From Dechloromonas denitrificans (GTDB taxonomy: Bacteria > Pseudomonadota > Gammaproteobacteria > Burkholderiales > Rhodocyclaceae): 61,527 bases of DNA. Made by a program: the position numbers and the translations under genes. Of this stretch, positions 27,937 through 36,458 are shown in pieces (position 1 is the first letter of the stretch; each line of letters starts with the position of its first letter). Where the stretch lies: assembly GCF_001551835.1 (NCBI RefSeq), contig NZ_LODL01000005.1:295767-357293 (forward strand), written 5' to 3'. The notes beneath the pieces are model-generated. The model made no database searches. It was not told the origin of the DNA and saw nothing but the letters and a program-made list of their open reading frames with translations.

Positions 27937-28989
27937 TCAAACCATCGGCACGACTTCATCCTGGAAGCGCTGGCGGATATCGAGCACGCGGTTCCATTCG
28001 GCAAGCAGCGCCTCGACGCATAACGGGTCGAAATGCTTGCCGCGCCCATCCTCGAGAAAACGGCAGGCGTCTTCCAGCGACCAGGCTTTCTTGTACGGCC
28101 GCTCGGAGGTCAGCGCGTCGAAGACATCGGCGACCGCGACGATGCGCCCGAAAACCGGAATGTCGTTGCCTTTCAGGTGGCGCGGATAGCCCGTGCCATC
28201 GTATTTCTCGTGGTGGGTCAGGGCGATCTGCGCCCCCGCCCGCAGAATGTCGGAGCGACTGTCCTTGAGCAGTTCGTAGCCGAGACGGGCATGTCCCTTC
28301 ATGACTTCGAACTCCTCGACCGTCAGCTTGCCCGGCTTGAGCAGGATGTAATCCGGGATGCCGATCTTGCCGACATCGTGCATCGGCGCCGCTTCGAGAA
28401 TCAGTTGCTGCGCCGCCCGCTCCAGCCCGAGGCCGATCGCGATGGCTTGCGAGTAATGCGCCATGCGCTGGATATGAGCGCCGGTTTCGGGATCGCGGAA
28501 CTCGGCAGCGCGCGACATGCGGAAGATCAACTCCTTCTCGCGGTCGCGAATCTCGCGAGTCTGCTCATCCACCAGCGAGGCCAGGTGCTGGGCGCGGTCG
28601 GCTAGAAATTTCTGGCCGGTGCGCAGCGACAGCATGTTGCGGGCACGGGCCGAAAACTCGATGCGGTCGATCGGCTTGGTCAGAAAATCGTTGGCGCCGC
28701 CGAGCAGGGCCTCGTAGCGCACATCCTTCTGGTCGTTGGCGGTGACCATCAGGATCGGCACCTCATCGCGGCCGTGCAGGGCACGAAAGGCGCTGATGAA
28801 CTTCAGACCGTCCATGTCCGGCATCATGTAATCGACGATCACCAGGTCCGGCACGTTGCTCCGGCACCATTCCAGCGCTTTCAACGGATTGGCGAACAAG
28901 ACCGCTTCGCACTCGCCGAGCTTCATCACCAGCGCCTTGATCAGGGTCAGGTTGATGTCGCTGTCGTCGATGATCAACACCGTATGCAT
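27937..28989 (-). CDS. Response regulator with HD-GYP phosphodiesterase domain
   Basis: A 350-aa protein. The REC domain (residues 1-125, acceptor Asp in [13 protein letters not shown]) is joined by a coiled linker to an HD-GYP domain with [21 protein letters not shown] and [16 protein letters not shown], i.e. the HD and GYP motifs of active c-di-GMP hydrolases. ATG at 28987-28989 follows a GAGAG site. The stop overlaps or touches the hybrid kinase start, so this is the first gene of an HD-GYP / hybrid kinase / HPt operon. It is divergent from yciB. Confidence 0.94.
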   Translation of the reverse strand: MHTVLIIDDSDINLTLIKALVMKLGECEAVLFANPLKALEWCRSNVPDLVIVDYMMPDMDGLKFISAFRALHGRDEVPILMVTANDQKDVRYEALLGGANDFLTKPIDRIEFSARARNMLSLRTGQKFLADRAQHLASLVDEQTREIRDREKELIFRMSRAAEFRDPETGAHIQRMAHYSQAIAIGLGLERAAQQLILEAAPMHDVGKIGIPDYILLKPGKLTVEEFEVMKGHARLGYELLKDSRSDILRAGAQIALTHHEKYDGTGYPRHLKGNDIPVFGRIVAVADVFDALTSERPYKKAWSLEDACRFLEDGRGKHFDPLCVEALLAEWNRVLDIRQRFQDEVVPMV

Positions 28990-29027
28990 AAGCTCTCTCA
29001 AAGGCTGGTGGGTTGTTTTGCGCAGTA

Positions 29028-29033
29028 TATAAT
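29028..29033 (+). promoter_or_regulatory. Candidate -10 element close to the yciB start
   Basis: A perfect TATAAT ends only 8 bp before the yciB ATG, and no Shine-Dalgarno lies between. If used, the mRNA would be leaderless or nearly so. The -35 partner is poor, so confidence is low. Confidence 0.3.
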
Positions 29034-29041
29034 GCGGCGCC

Positions 29042-29650
29042 ATGAAACTGCTTTTCGACCTCTTCCCCGTCATCCTCTTCTTCGTCGCCTTCAAGTACTC
29101 CGAGAAAAATCCGGAGCTGGCGGCAAGCTGGATTGGCTCCCTGCTCGGTTCCGCTGCGGTCGACGTCAAACAGGCGCCCATTCTGCTCGCCACCGTCGTC
29201 GTCATCGCCGCCACCGTCGCCCAGATCGCCTGGGTCTGGTTCCGCCACGGCAAGGTCGACAAGATGCTCTGGGTCAGCCTGGTACTGGTCGCCGTCTTCG
29301 GCGGCATGACCCTGATCTTCCAGGACGAAACCTTCATCAAGTGGAAACCGACCATCCTCTACTGGGTGTTCGCCGGCAGCATGAGCTTCGCCGCCCTCGT
29401 TCTCAAAAAGAACGCCATCAAGACCATGCTCGGCGAACAGTTGACGCTGCCCGAGGCGGTCTGGAGCAAGGTCAATTTTTCCTGGGTCGCCTTCTTCATC
29501 GTGATGGGCTTCCTGAACCTGATCATCGCCTTCAATTTCCCGACCGACGTCTGGGTCAATTTCAAACTGTTCGGCGGCATGGGCCTGATGCTGATCTTTG
29601 TGCTCGGCCAGGGCATGCTGCTCTCGAAGTACGTTGAGGAAGACAAGTAA
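29042..29650 (+). CDS. yciB: Septation protein A / intracellular septation protein (IspZ family)
   Basis: A 202-aa inner-membrane protein with about five to six TM segments, beginning [20 protein letters not shown], the classic YciB/IspZ opening. Conserved later blocks are [16 protein letters not shown] and [25 protein letters not shown]. YciB interacts with the cell-division and elongation machinery and affects envelope integrity. The stop is followed at once by the yciI-like start, as in many betaproteobacteria (yciB-yciI-bolA-parvulin). Confidence 0.95.
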   Translation: MKLLFDLFPVILFFVAFKYSEKNPELAASWIGSLLGSAAVDVKQAPILLATVVVIAATVAQIAWVWFRHGKVDKMLWVSLVLVAVFGGMTLIFQDETFIKWKPTILYWVFAGSMSFAALVLKKNAIKTMLGEQLTLPEAVWSKVNFSWVAFFIVMGFLNLIIAFNFPTDVWVNFKLFGGMGLMLIFVLGQGMLLSKYVEEDK

Positions 29651-29952
29651 TGCTCTACGCCATCATCGGTGAAGACCGCACCGGCTCGCTCGACCAGCGC
29701 CTCGCCACCCGCCCCGCCCACCTCGAACGCCTGCAGGCCCTGCAGGCCGCCGGCCGCCTGCTCCTGGCCGGCCCCTGCCCGGCGATCGATTCGCCCGACC
29801 CCGGCCCGGCCGGTTTCTCCGGCAGCATCATCATCGCCGAATTCGACTCGCTGAGCGCCGCCCAAACCTGGGCCGAGGCCGACCCCTATGTCGCAGCCGG
29901 CGTTTACGAAAAAGTCACGGTCAAGCCTTTCAAGAAGGCGCTGCCGGCGTGA
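29650..29952 (+). CDS. yciI: YciI-family protein
   Basis: A 100-aa ferredoxin-fold YciI-like (YCII/DGPF) protein: [31 protein letters not shown], then LAGPCPA and [28 protein letters not shown] conserved His (RPAHLERL) and Asp (EADPY) are the putative active-site pair. Biochemical role uncertain. It overlaps yciB by one base and bolA by 4. Confidence 0.9.
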   Translation: MLYAIIGEDRTGSLDQRLATRPAHLERLQALQAAGRLLLAGPCPAIDSPDPGPAGFSGSIIIAEFDSLSAAQTWAEADPYVAAGVYEKVTVKPFKKALPA

Positions 29953-30218
29953 GCCAGGACACCATCGAACTGTTGCGCCAGCGCCTGGCGGCGCTGCAGC
30001 CGCAATCGCTCGACATCGAAGACGAATCGCACCGACATGCCGGCCACGCCGGCGCCAAGGGCGGTGGCGGCCACTATGTGCTGACCATCGTCGCCGAGGC
30101 CTTCGCCGGCAAGAACACCATGGCCCGGCATCGCCTGGTTTATGATGCAGCCGGCGATCTGATGCGTGGCCGCATCCATGCGCTGGTCATCCGCGCTTTG
30201 ACGCCCGACGAAGTATAA
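29949..30218 (+). CDS. BolA-family protein
   Basis: An 89-aa BolA-like protein starting with GTG inside the yciI stop (GTGA). The BolA fold signatures are the [11 protein letters not shown] segment and the [28 protein letters not shown] block ending in the invariant helix. BolA proteins pair with monothiol glutaredoxins in iron-sulfur trafficking and influence the envelope and cell shape. Context with yciB is typical for this lineage. Confidence 0.92.
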   Translation: MSQDTIELLRQRLAALQPQSLDIEDESHRHAGHAGAKGGGGHYVLTIVAEAFAGKNTMARHRLVYDAAGDLMRGRIHALVIRALTPDEV

Positions 30219-30253
30219 TTTTCCGGTTTTCCCTCCACCCAAGGACACATTAC

Positions 30254-31045
30254 ATGCTCAAGCTCTCCCGTCTGGCCGCCCTGCTGGTCGCCGGCGCCAT
30301 TGTTTCCGCCCCGGTTCTCGCTGCCGACAAGGGCAAGGCCTTTGCCACGGTGAATGGCCAGCCGATTCCGCAATCCGTATACGACGCTTTCGTTGCCGAG
30401 CAAAAGGCTCAGGGCACGCCGGATTCGCCGGAACTGCAAAACGCCGTCAAGGAAGAATTGGTTCGCCGCGAAATCCTCGCCCAGGAAGCCAAGAAAAAGG
30501 GTCTGGACAAGAAGGGCGACATCCAGGGTCAAGTTGAACTGGCCAAGCAGGCCGTGCTGATCCGCGCCTTCCTCTCCGACTACGTCAAGGCCAACCCGGT
30601 CAGCGAAGCGCAGCTCAAGGCCGAATACGAACTGATCAAGGCCAACCTCGGCAACACCGAATACAAGGCCCGCCACGTGCTGGTCGAGAAGGAAGACGAC
30701 GCCAAGGCGATCATCGCCAAGCTCGACAAGGGCGAGAAGTTCTCCGAACTGGCCAAGCAGTCGAAGGATCCGGGCTCCAAGGACAAGGGCGGCGAACTCG
30801 GCTGGAGCTCGCCGACCGCCTACGTCAAGCCGTTCGGCGAAGCGCTGACCAAGCTGAAGAAGGGTGAATACACCAAGACCCCGGTCAAGTCCGACTTCGG
30901 CTACCACGTCATCCAGCTCGACGACTCCCGTCCGATGACCCCGCCGCCGTTCGAACAGGTCAAGCCGCAACTGCAGCAGCGTGCCAGCCAGCAGCAGATC
31001 GAGAACCTGCTCAAGGACCTGCGCGCCAAGGCCAAGGTTAACTGA
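30254..31045 (+). CDS. Periplasmic parvulin-type peptidyl-prolyl isomerase
   Basis: A 263-aa foldase. Signal peptide over residues 1-23 (LAALLVAGAIVSAPVLA). The N-terminal SurA-like helical region is PQSVYDAFVAEQKAQG. The parvulin domain spans about residues 130-225 (EYKARHVLVEKEDDAKAIIAKLDKGEKFSELAKQSKDPGSKDKGGELGW... and FGYHVIQLDD). It assists folding of exported proteins. RBS AAGGAC precedes the ATG. A strong terminator follows, so it closes the yciB operon; a TATAAT over the bolA stop may add a promoter. Confidence 0.94.
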   Translation: MLKLSRLAALLVAGAIVSAPVLAADKGKAFATVNGQPIPQSVYDAFVAEQKAQGTPDSPELQNAVKEELVRREILAQEAKKKGLDKKGDIQGQVELAKQAVLIRAFLSDYVKANPVSEAQLKAEYELIKANLGNTEYKARHVLVEKEDDAKAIIAKLDKGEKFSELAKQSKDPGSKDKGGELGWSSPTAYVKPFGEALTKLKKGEYTKTPVKSDFGYHVIQLDDSRPMTPPPFEQVKPQLQQRASQQQIENLLKDLRAKAKVN

Positions 31046-31066
31046 TCGGCCAGCGGCCGTGACCCG

Positions 31067-31091
31067 TGCCCGCCCACCGGCGGGCATTTTT
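31067..31091 (+). terminator. Intrinsic terminator after the parvulin gene
   Basis: TGCCCGCC-CACC-GGCGGGCA forms an 8-bp perfect stem with a 4-base loop, followed directly by TTTTT. It starts 22 bp after the stop codon. Confidence 0.9.
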
Positions 31092-31108
31092 GTTTGGAGA
31101 GTCAGCGC

Positions 31109-32440
31109 GTGTTCAGCTTGAAGAAACTGTTCGGGGGAAAAACCGAAAACGCAGCCCCGGCCGCCGCCGCGCCGCCGGTACCGGTCGACGCACCGCCCTC
31201 CGACAGCATCAGCGCCTTTCTGCGCCGGGAGGCGATGTTCGATCGCCAGAACCGGTTGAGCGCCCACCTGTTCTCGCTGCAAAAAAGCTCGCTGTTCGCC
31301 GACGCGCCGCGCGACATCCAGCGCCAGGTCGATGCCCGCCTGCTCGCCATTCTGGCCGCCAGCCCCGATGCCTGGAATACGCAATTTGCCTTCCTGCCGC
31401 TCGGCTCCGGTTCGCTCGACCTGACTGCAGTCGACCGCCTGCCGACCCGCAACGTCGGCCTGCTCGTTCAACTGGCCCCCGACGAGGACGATCAGGCGGC
31501 GCTGATCATCCGCCTCGCCACCCTGCGCGAACGCGGCCTGAAGATCGGTATTTTCCGCCAGCCGCGTCACCCGCTGTTTGCCGCCGCCATTCTGCAGGCC
31601 GATCTCGGCGTACTCAACGTCAATGGCCATGAAGCGGGCACCGTCCGCGACTTTTCGGCTGCCCTGCGCGCCAGCGAGCGCGAACAGCCGATGCAGTTGC
31701 TGGCCCTGAATATCGAGACACCCGACGAACATCGTCTGTGCCAGCAATGGCATTTCGACTTCTTTCACGGCCCGTTCGCGGTCAACGCCCCGCCCCGCCC
31801 GGAATCGGCCCAGGCCGATCCGCACAAGATCCAGCTATTGCACCTGCTGCACCTCGTCCAGGGCGAAGCCGAGACCGGCGAACTGGCCGAGGCGATGAAG
31901 CAGGATCCGCTGCTCACCTTCCGTATCCTGCGCTACCTGAACTCGCCGACGCTCGGCCTCAGTCACCGGATCGACTCGATCGGCCAGGCGCTGATCATCC
32001 TCGGCCGGCAACGGCTGACCCGCTGGCTCTCGGTGCTGCTATTCTCGGTGCGCGAACCCAACTTTGCCGACTGGATGCTGGTCGAAAGCGCCCTCACCCG
32101 CGGCCGCCTGATGGAAGAACTCGGCGCCGAGTTGCTGCCCGACCAGGCGCACGACCCGCTCTTCCTGACCGGCATTTTTTCCTGCCTGGATCGCCTGCTG
32201 CGCCGCCCGCTGGCCGACATCATCCACGACCTGCCGATCTCCGACGACATTCGCAGCGCCCTGCTCGAACGCCAGGGGCCTTTTGCCGGCCTGCTCGCCA
32301 TTGCCGAGGCCAGCGAAGCCTTCGACGTGGTGCGCATGCAGAATGCCGCCCAGGCCGTCAGCCTCGACCCGGCCAGCGTCAACCGCGCCCTGCTTGCCGC
32401 AACCGCCTGGGCCAGCGAAGTCACCGAGCACTGGGAATAG
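31109..32440 (+). CDS. Degenerate EAL plus HDOD signalling protein
   Basis: A 443-aa YuxH-like protein. The N-terminal half resembles an EAL domain in layout (FLRREAMFDRQNRLSAHLFSLQ) but lacks the EAL catalytic motif, so it is probably not enzymatic. The C-terminal HDOD domain spans about residues 240-430 (LAEAMKQDPLLTFRILRYLNSPTLGLSHRIDSIGQALIILGRQRLTRWLSVLLF). I chose the GTG at 31109 because GGAGAG lies 7 bp before it; a TTG at 31094 is in frame. HDOD proteins act as non-catalytic signalling scaffolds. Preceded by a terminator, so independently transcribed. Confidence 0.85.
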   Translation: MFSLKKLFGGKTENAAPAAAAPPVPVDAPPSDSISAFLRREAMFDRQNRLSAHLFSLQKSSLFADAPRDIQRQVDARLLAILAASPDAWNTQFAFLPLGSGSLDLTAVDRLPTRNVGLLVQLAPDEDDQAALIIRLATLRERGLKIGIFRQPRHPLFAAAILQADLGVLNVNGHEAGTVRDFSAALRASEREQPMQLLALNIETPDEHRLCQQWHFDFFHGPFAVNAPPRPESAQADPHKIQLLHLLHLVQGEAETGELAEAMKQDPLLTFRILRYLNSPTLGLSHRIDSIGQALIILGRQRLTRWLSVLLFSVREPNFADWMLVESALTRGRLMEELGAELLPDQAHDPLFLTGIFSCLDRLLRRPLADIIHDLPISDDIRSALLERQGPFAGLLAIAEASEAFDVVRMQNAAQAVSLDPASVNRALLAATAWASEVTEHWE

Positions 32441-32519
32441 CCTTCCCCGCTCACCAAATCGGGAAAACTTGATCCAGATTCTGGCCTTTTCCGGCAGTTG
32501 ACCGCAGCATTCGGTCCTG

Positions 32520-33734
32520 ATGACGTTTCTCTACCGATTGGCCGCACTCCTGCTCGGCCTGCTTTCCACTGCTCACGCCGCCCAACCGCTCCAGCCCTGG
32601 CTGGATACGGCGCTGCCCGGTGCCCGCATCCGCCTGCCGCCCGGTGTCTATCAAGGCCCGGTCAGCATAAGCAAGCCGATCACCCTGGAGGGTGACGGCA
32701 AGGTCGTCATCGACGGCGGAGGCCGGGGCACAGTGCTGACCGTCAAGGCCGACCGCGTTACCTTGCGCGGCCTGACCCTGCGCGGCAGCGGCGACTCACA
32801 TGACAAGATCGACGGCGGCATCATGGCCGAAGGCCGCGACTTGCTAATCGAGAACAATGTGATCGAGGACGTGCTATTCGGCATCTCGTTGCACAGCACG
32901 ACGGACAGCATCATTCGCCACAACCGGATCCGCTCCCGGGCCGGCGATTCGGCCGAGCGTGGCGATGGCCTGCGCATCTGGTATAGCACCTTCAACCGCA
33001 TCGAAAACAACGACATCGCGCAAATCCGTGACATCACCATTTCCAACTCGCCGCACAACCGGATTGTCGGCAATACTGTCCGCGACAGCCGGCGGGCGCT
33101 GAATTTCCTCTTTTCGCACCGGACGCTGATCGAGGGCAACCATTTCGAGAAAAACTCGACCGGCATCATCGCTCTCAACTCCGAAGGGCTGATCATTCGC
33201 CGCAACCGGATCATGCACGCCATGGACGCCTCCGGCGCCGGCATCGCCCTCAAGGAAACCTCGTCGGCATTGATCGAGGGCAACGAGATCGTCCATTGCG
33301 CCCACGGCATCATGGCCGATTCGCCAATGAACCCGACCAACCGGATCGTGTTCACCGACAACCTGATCGCCCACAACGTCACCGGCATCTATTTCTACGG
33401 TGCAAAAGGCGGTCATATCGCCATCGGCAACACCTTCCGCGGCAACCTCTGGCCAGTCAGCATCATCGGCGACGGCGACCCGCTGAACGACTTCTGGTGG
33501 GGCAATTACTGGGATGACTACCAGGGTTTCGACCGCAACCATGACGGCCTCGGCGACACGCCGCATGAGCTCTACGCTTACGCCGACCGGATCTGGCTCG
33601 ATACCCCGGCGACCAAGTTTTTCCGCAACTCGCCGGTCCTCGAACTGCTCGACTTCCTCGAACGACTGGCGCCCTTCTCGTCGCCCGGCCTCATCCTGCG
33701 CGACAGCGCGCCGCGCGTCGGCAAGTCACGCTAA
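32520..33734 (+). CDS. NosD-like periplasmic beta-helix protein
   Basis: A 404-aa exported protein with a signal peptide (LAALLLGLLSTAHA). It has many right-handed parallel beta-helix (PbH1) repeats of about 22 residues (LLIENNVIEDVLFGISLHSTTDSIIRHNRI; RIENNDIAQIRDITISNSPHNRIVGNTVRDS) and the late NosD-type block FWWGNYWDDYQGFDRNHDGLGDTPH. NosD helps mature the copper sites of nitrous-oxide reductase, but no nosZ/F/Y/L gene is in this window. It may serve a distant nos locus or be a different family member. Confidence 0.8.
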   Translation: MTFLYRLAALLLGLLSTAHAAQPLQPWLDTALPGARIRLPPGVYQGPVSISKPITLEGDGKVVIDGGGRGTVLTVKADRVTLRGLTLRGSGDSHDKIDGGIMAEGRDLLIENNVIEDVLFGISLHSTTDSIIRHNRIRSRAGDSAERGDGLRIWYSTFNRIENNDIAQIRDITISNSPHNRIVGNTVRDSRRALNFLFSHRTLIEGNHFEKNSTGIIALNSEGLIIRRNRIMHAMDASGAGIALKETSSALIEGNEIVHCAHGIMADSPMNPTNRIVFTDNLIAHNVTGIYFYGAKGGHIAIGNTFRGNLWPVSIIGDGDPLNDFWWGNYWDDYQGFDRNHDGLGDTPHELYAYADRIWLDTPATKFFRNSPVLELLDFLERLAPFSSPGLILRDSAPRVGKSR

Positions 33735-34571
33735 CCAGTCGCGCATGTCCTCGATCAGGTCATCGACGGCTCCCAGCGACAAACCGAAGAGTTGGCAGGT
33801 GGCCGGGGCCGCCTTCGCCCATTCGTGCTCGCCGTCACCATTGGCCTGTAGCCGGATGATGTGCTCGGCCAGCACGCAGATGCCGATCAAGACCCGGGCC
33901 TGATCGGACACCCGGCCGGGCTCGGCGAGTACGACATAATCGTGGTGATGCAGAATGCCTTCGCTGACGAAATCCGGCAATTGCCAGCGGCGGGCCAGGA
34001 AATAGCCAACGACCGCATGATTGGTGCCTAGGTGCTGCTCTTCGGTCTCGGTAAAGCTCAAATCCTCGGCGGCATTGGCCGCGGCGAGGGCTTCGCGGGC
34101 CTTGGGGAAACGCTTCATGATCAGCGGAATGCCGAGGTCGTGAAAGAGGCCGAAGGTATAGGCAATATCCGGCCGCACACAACGCAGCCGGCGGGCCAGT
34201 TCGGCGGACAAGCGGGCGATCAGCGCCGAGGACTCCCAGAAGCGGTCCATCCGTGCGTCGGTACTGTCGGCCAGTGCCACTTTCAACAACTGCGCCACCA
34301 CCAGGTTGAACACTTGCCGGTTGCCGAGCACGGTCAGCGCCTGGGTTACCGATTCAAGCCGCCGCCCCCGGGCAAAAGCCGGTGAGTTGGCGAGCTGCAT
34401 CAGGTGACCGGAAAGTGCCACATCCTGGCTGATCAGGCGGGCGATTTCACGTGAATTGGGCTCGTCCTTGCGCAGCTCGGTATCGAGATCGACCAGAATG
34501 GCCGGGCAAGGCGGAATATCGACACCCTGCAACAGAGTGTGCAACTGCGTTTCTTCTGAAATTGCGTTCAT
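33726..34571 (-). CDS. HDOD-domain protein
   Basis: A 281-aa protein that is essentially one HDOD domain: IPPCPAILVDLDTEL, IARLISQDVALSGHLMQLANSPAFARGRRLESVTQALTVLGNRQVFNLVVAQLL, then GLFHDLGIPLIMKRFP and NHAVVGYFLARRWQLPDFVSEGILHHHD. An HD-like pair (FHDLG, HHHD) is present, but HDOD proteins are usually non-catalytic. It is convergent with the NosD-like gene, overlapping it by 9 bp. Second HDOD protein within 3 kb. Confidence 0.9.
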   Translation of the reverse strand: MNAISEETQLHTLLQGVDIPPCPAILVDLDTELRKDEPNSREIARLISQDVALSGHLMQLANSPAFARGRRLESVTQALTVLGNRQVFNLVVAQLLKVALADSTDARMDRFWESSALIARLSAELARRLRCVRPDIAYTFGLFHDLGIPLIMKRFPKAREALAAANAAEDLSFTETEEQHLGTNHAVVGYFLARRWQLPDFVSEGILHHHDYVVLAEPGRVSDQARVLIGICVLAEHIIRLQANGDGEHEWAKAAPATCQLFGLSLGAVDDLIEDMRDWLA

Positions 34572-34637
34572 GCCAACGTGCTCCCCAAGACCGGCGCAGC
34601 TTACCCCGTAACGTCTGCCCTGAGAACACGACTAAAG

Positions 34638-35579
34638 TCATAGCTGATACTCGTCGCCGCCGCCCTGCATGGCCATTTCGACGACGCGCCGGGTCAGGTG
34701 CGGCGCAAATAGCGCGATCAGATCGTAGTCATAACGGCGCAGAAAAGTGCCGCGCCGCAAGGCCAGCCGCGTCGTATTCGATTCGAACAGATGCGCCGCA
34801 TCGATCGCAACCAGACCGCTGTCGCGCTGAGCATCGAAAGCCAGCGCCGAAATGATGCCCAAGCCAAGGCCGAGGCTGACGTAGGTCTTGATCACGTCGG
34901 CATCGAGTGCGGTCAGCGCGATGTTGGGCTGGGTACCGATCCGCTCGAAGGCGCGATTGATCCGCGAACGGCCGGTGAAGGCCGAGTCATAGGTAATCAG
35001 CGGCCAGCGCGCCAGTTCATGCAGTGACAACGGTTGCGACTTGAGAATCGCGTGGCCTTCGGGCGCAATGACGCAATGGCTCCACTGGCGCACCGGCAGC
35101 GTGACGAGTTGCGCATACTGGTCGAGCGACTCGGTGGCGATGCCGATGTCCGCCTCGCCGGCCGCCACCCACTCGGCAATCTGGGTCGGGCTGCCCTGAT
35201 GCATTTCCAGCTTGACGCTTGGGTGCTGGGCGACGAAATCGCGAACCACGACCGGCAGGGCGTAGCGTGCCTGGGTATGGGTCGCGGCCAGCACCAACCG
35301 CCCGCTGTCGCCCGTGGAAAACTCGGCGGCGGCCCGCTTCAGGTTGTCGGCTTCGCGGAGAATTTTTTCGGCAATCGACAGCACGCTTTTGCCCGGCTCG
35401 GTAATGCCGGTAAAGCGCTTGCCGCTGCGCTCGAAAATGGCGACCCCCAACTCGTCTTCAAGCAACTTGACCTGCTTTGAAATGCCCGGCTGCGAGGTAT
35501 AGAGGGATTCCGCCGCCTCCGAGACGTTCAGCCCCTGACGCTGGATTTCGACGATGTAACGCAGTTGCTGAAGCTTCAT
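34638..35579 (-). CDS. cysB: CysB-type LysR regulator of sulfur assimilation
   Basis: A 313-aa LysR regulator starting MKLQQLRYIVEIQRQGLNVS, the CysB signature (a GTG 6 bp upstream is in frame). HTH: NVSEAAESLYTSQPGISKQVKLLEDELGVAIFERSGKRF. The effector domain responds to N-acetylserine/sulfate in CysB/Cbl proteins (ATHTQARYALP, TYDSAFTGRSRINRAFE). It is divergent from the tauE-cysI-DUF934-cysH operon, which it presumably activates. Confidence 0.93.
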   Translation of the reverse strand: MKLQQLRYIVEIQRQGLNVSEAAESLYTSQPGISKQVKLLEDELGVAIFERSGKRFTGITEPGKSVLSIAEKILREADNLKRAAAEFSTGDSGRLVLAATHTQARYALPVVVRDFVAQHPSVKLEMHQGSPTQIAEWVAAGEADIGIATESLDQYAQLVTLPVRQWSHCVIAPEGHAILKSQPLSLHELARWPLITYDSAFTGRSRINRAFERIGTQPNIALTALDADVIKTYVSLGLGLGIISALAFDAQRDSGLVAIDAAHLFESNTTRLALRRGTFLRRYDYDLIALFAPHLTRRVVEMAMQGGGDEYQL

Positions 35580-35662
35580 GGCCACATTTAATAACTTAAC
35601 GATATAACAATCTAACCCAATATTCTTTTTGTTTCAAATGAAGCCCGGTACGATTCGTTCCC
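35580..35662. promoter_or_regulatory. cysB/tauE divergent promoter region
   Basis: A conspicuously AT-rich 83-bp gap (ATAACTTAACGATATAACAATCT) between two GC-rich divergent genes, consistent with back-to-back promoters and CysB binding. No unambiguous consensus was found. Confidence 0.5.
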
Positions 35663-36439
35663 ATGGATTATCTCTATACCCTTTCCGGCTTCGCAGTCGG
35701 CGCTATTGTCGGCCTGACCGGCGTCGGTGGCGGCTCGCTGATGACACCGCTGCTGGTGCTGGTGTTCGGCGTCAATCCGGCCACCGCGGTCGGTACCGAC
35801 CTGCTCTACGCAGCGCTGACCAAGGCCGGCGGTACCGTCGCCCATGGCAAGAAAGGGCATATCGACTGGTCGATCACCGGCCGCCTGGCGCTCGGCAGCA
35901 TTCCAGCCGCGGCAATTACGCTGTGGATCCTGTCGCAACTGCCGAAGGGCAGCAATGTCATTGGCGCCGTCATTTCGCACGGTCTCGGTTTCGCCCTGCT
36001 GCTCACCGCGATTGCCATCCTGTTTGGCCGCAGACTCCGCGAATACGCCAGCCAGCACGACGAATCAGAACTCCGCAAGTGCTGCCTGGGTAAAATCACC
36101 GTCGTCGTCGGCGCCATTCTCGGCGTCCTCGTCACCATTTCCTCAGTGGGTGCCGGCGCCCTCGGCGTCGCCGTCCTTTTCTTCCTTTACCCCAAACTTT
36201 CGCCCATCAAGATTGTCGGATCCGATGTCGCCCACGCCGTGCCGCTGACACTGGTTGCCGGCCTCGGCCACTGGGCGCTGGGTGGGGTCGACTGGTCGCT
36301 GCTCGGCAGCCTGCTGCTCGGCTCGCTGCCCGGCATCTGGCTCGGCACGCAAGTTTCCGCCAAGGTGCCGGAGCACATCCTCCGCCGCCTGCTGGCCTCC
36401 ATGCTTATCCTGATCGGCAGCAAGCTGGTCTTTGCCTGA
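35663..36439 (+). CDS. TauE/SafE-family sulfite or anion exporter
   Basis: A 258-aa polytopic membrane protein (about 7-8 TM) of the TauE/SafE family: GFAVGAIVGLTGVGGGSLMTPLLVLVFGVNPATAVGTDLLYAALTKAGGTVAH is the first family repeat, and TISSVGAGALGVAVLFFLYP with VGSDVAHAVPLTLVAGLGHW the second. Position at the head of a sulfate-reduction operon suggests sulfite or sulfate movement; direction is inferred, not shown. cysI follows after 19 bp. Confidence 0.92.
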   Translation: MDYLYTLSGFAVGAIVGLTGVGGGSLMTPLLVLVFGVNPATAVGTDLLYAALTKAGGTVAHGKKGHIDWSITGRLALGSIPAAAITLWILSQLPKGSNVIGAVISHGLGFALLLTAIAILFGRRLREYASQHDESELRKCCLGKITVVVGAILGVLVTISSVGAGALGVAVLFFLYPKLSPIKIVGSDVAHAVPLTLVAGLGHWALGGVDWSLLGSLLLGSLPGIWLGTQVSAKVPEHILRRLLASMLILIGSKLVFA

Positions 36440-36458
36440 TTCACGTTAGGAACGTTTC

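Noticed and set aside
27937..29355. Longer start for the HD-GYP regulator reaching into yciB
   Set aside because: The receiver domain begins at [11 protein letters not shown] (28989) with a ribosome site; the extension is antisense to yciB and unlike a protein domain.
30140..31825. 561-codon minus-strand frame across the parvulin and EAL-HDOD genes
   Set aside because: It spans two unrelated plus-strand genes and their terminator, so it cannot be a real gene.
32469..32482. FNR-like site TTGATCCAGATTCT upstream of the NosD-like gene
   Set aside because: Only the first half matches TTGAT-N4-ATCAA; the second half matches at two of five positions, so it is not supported.
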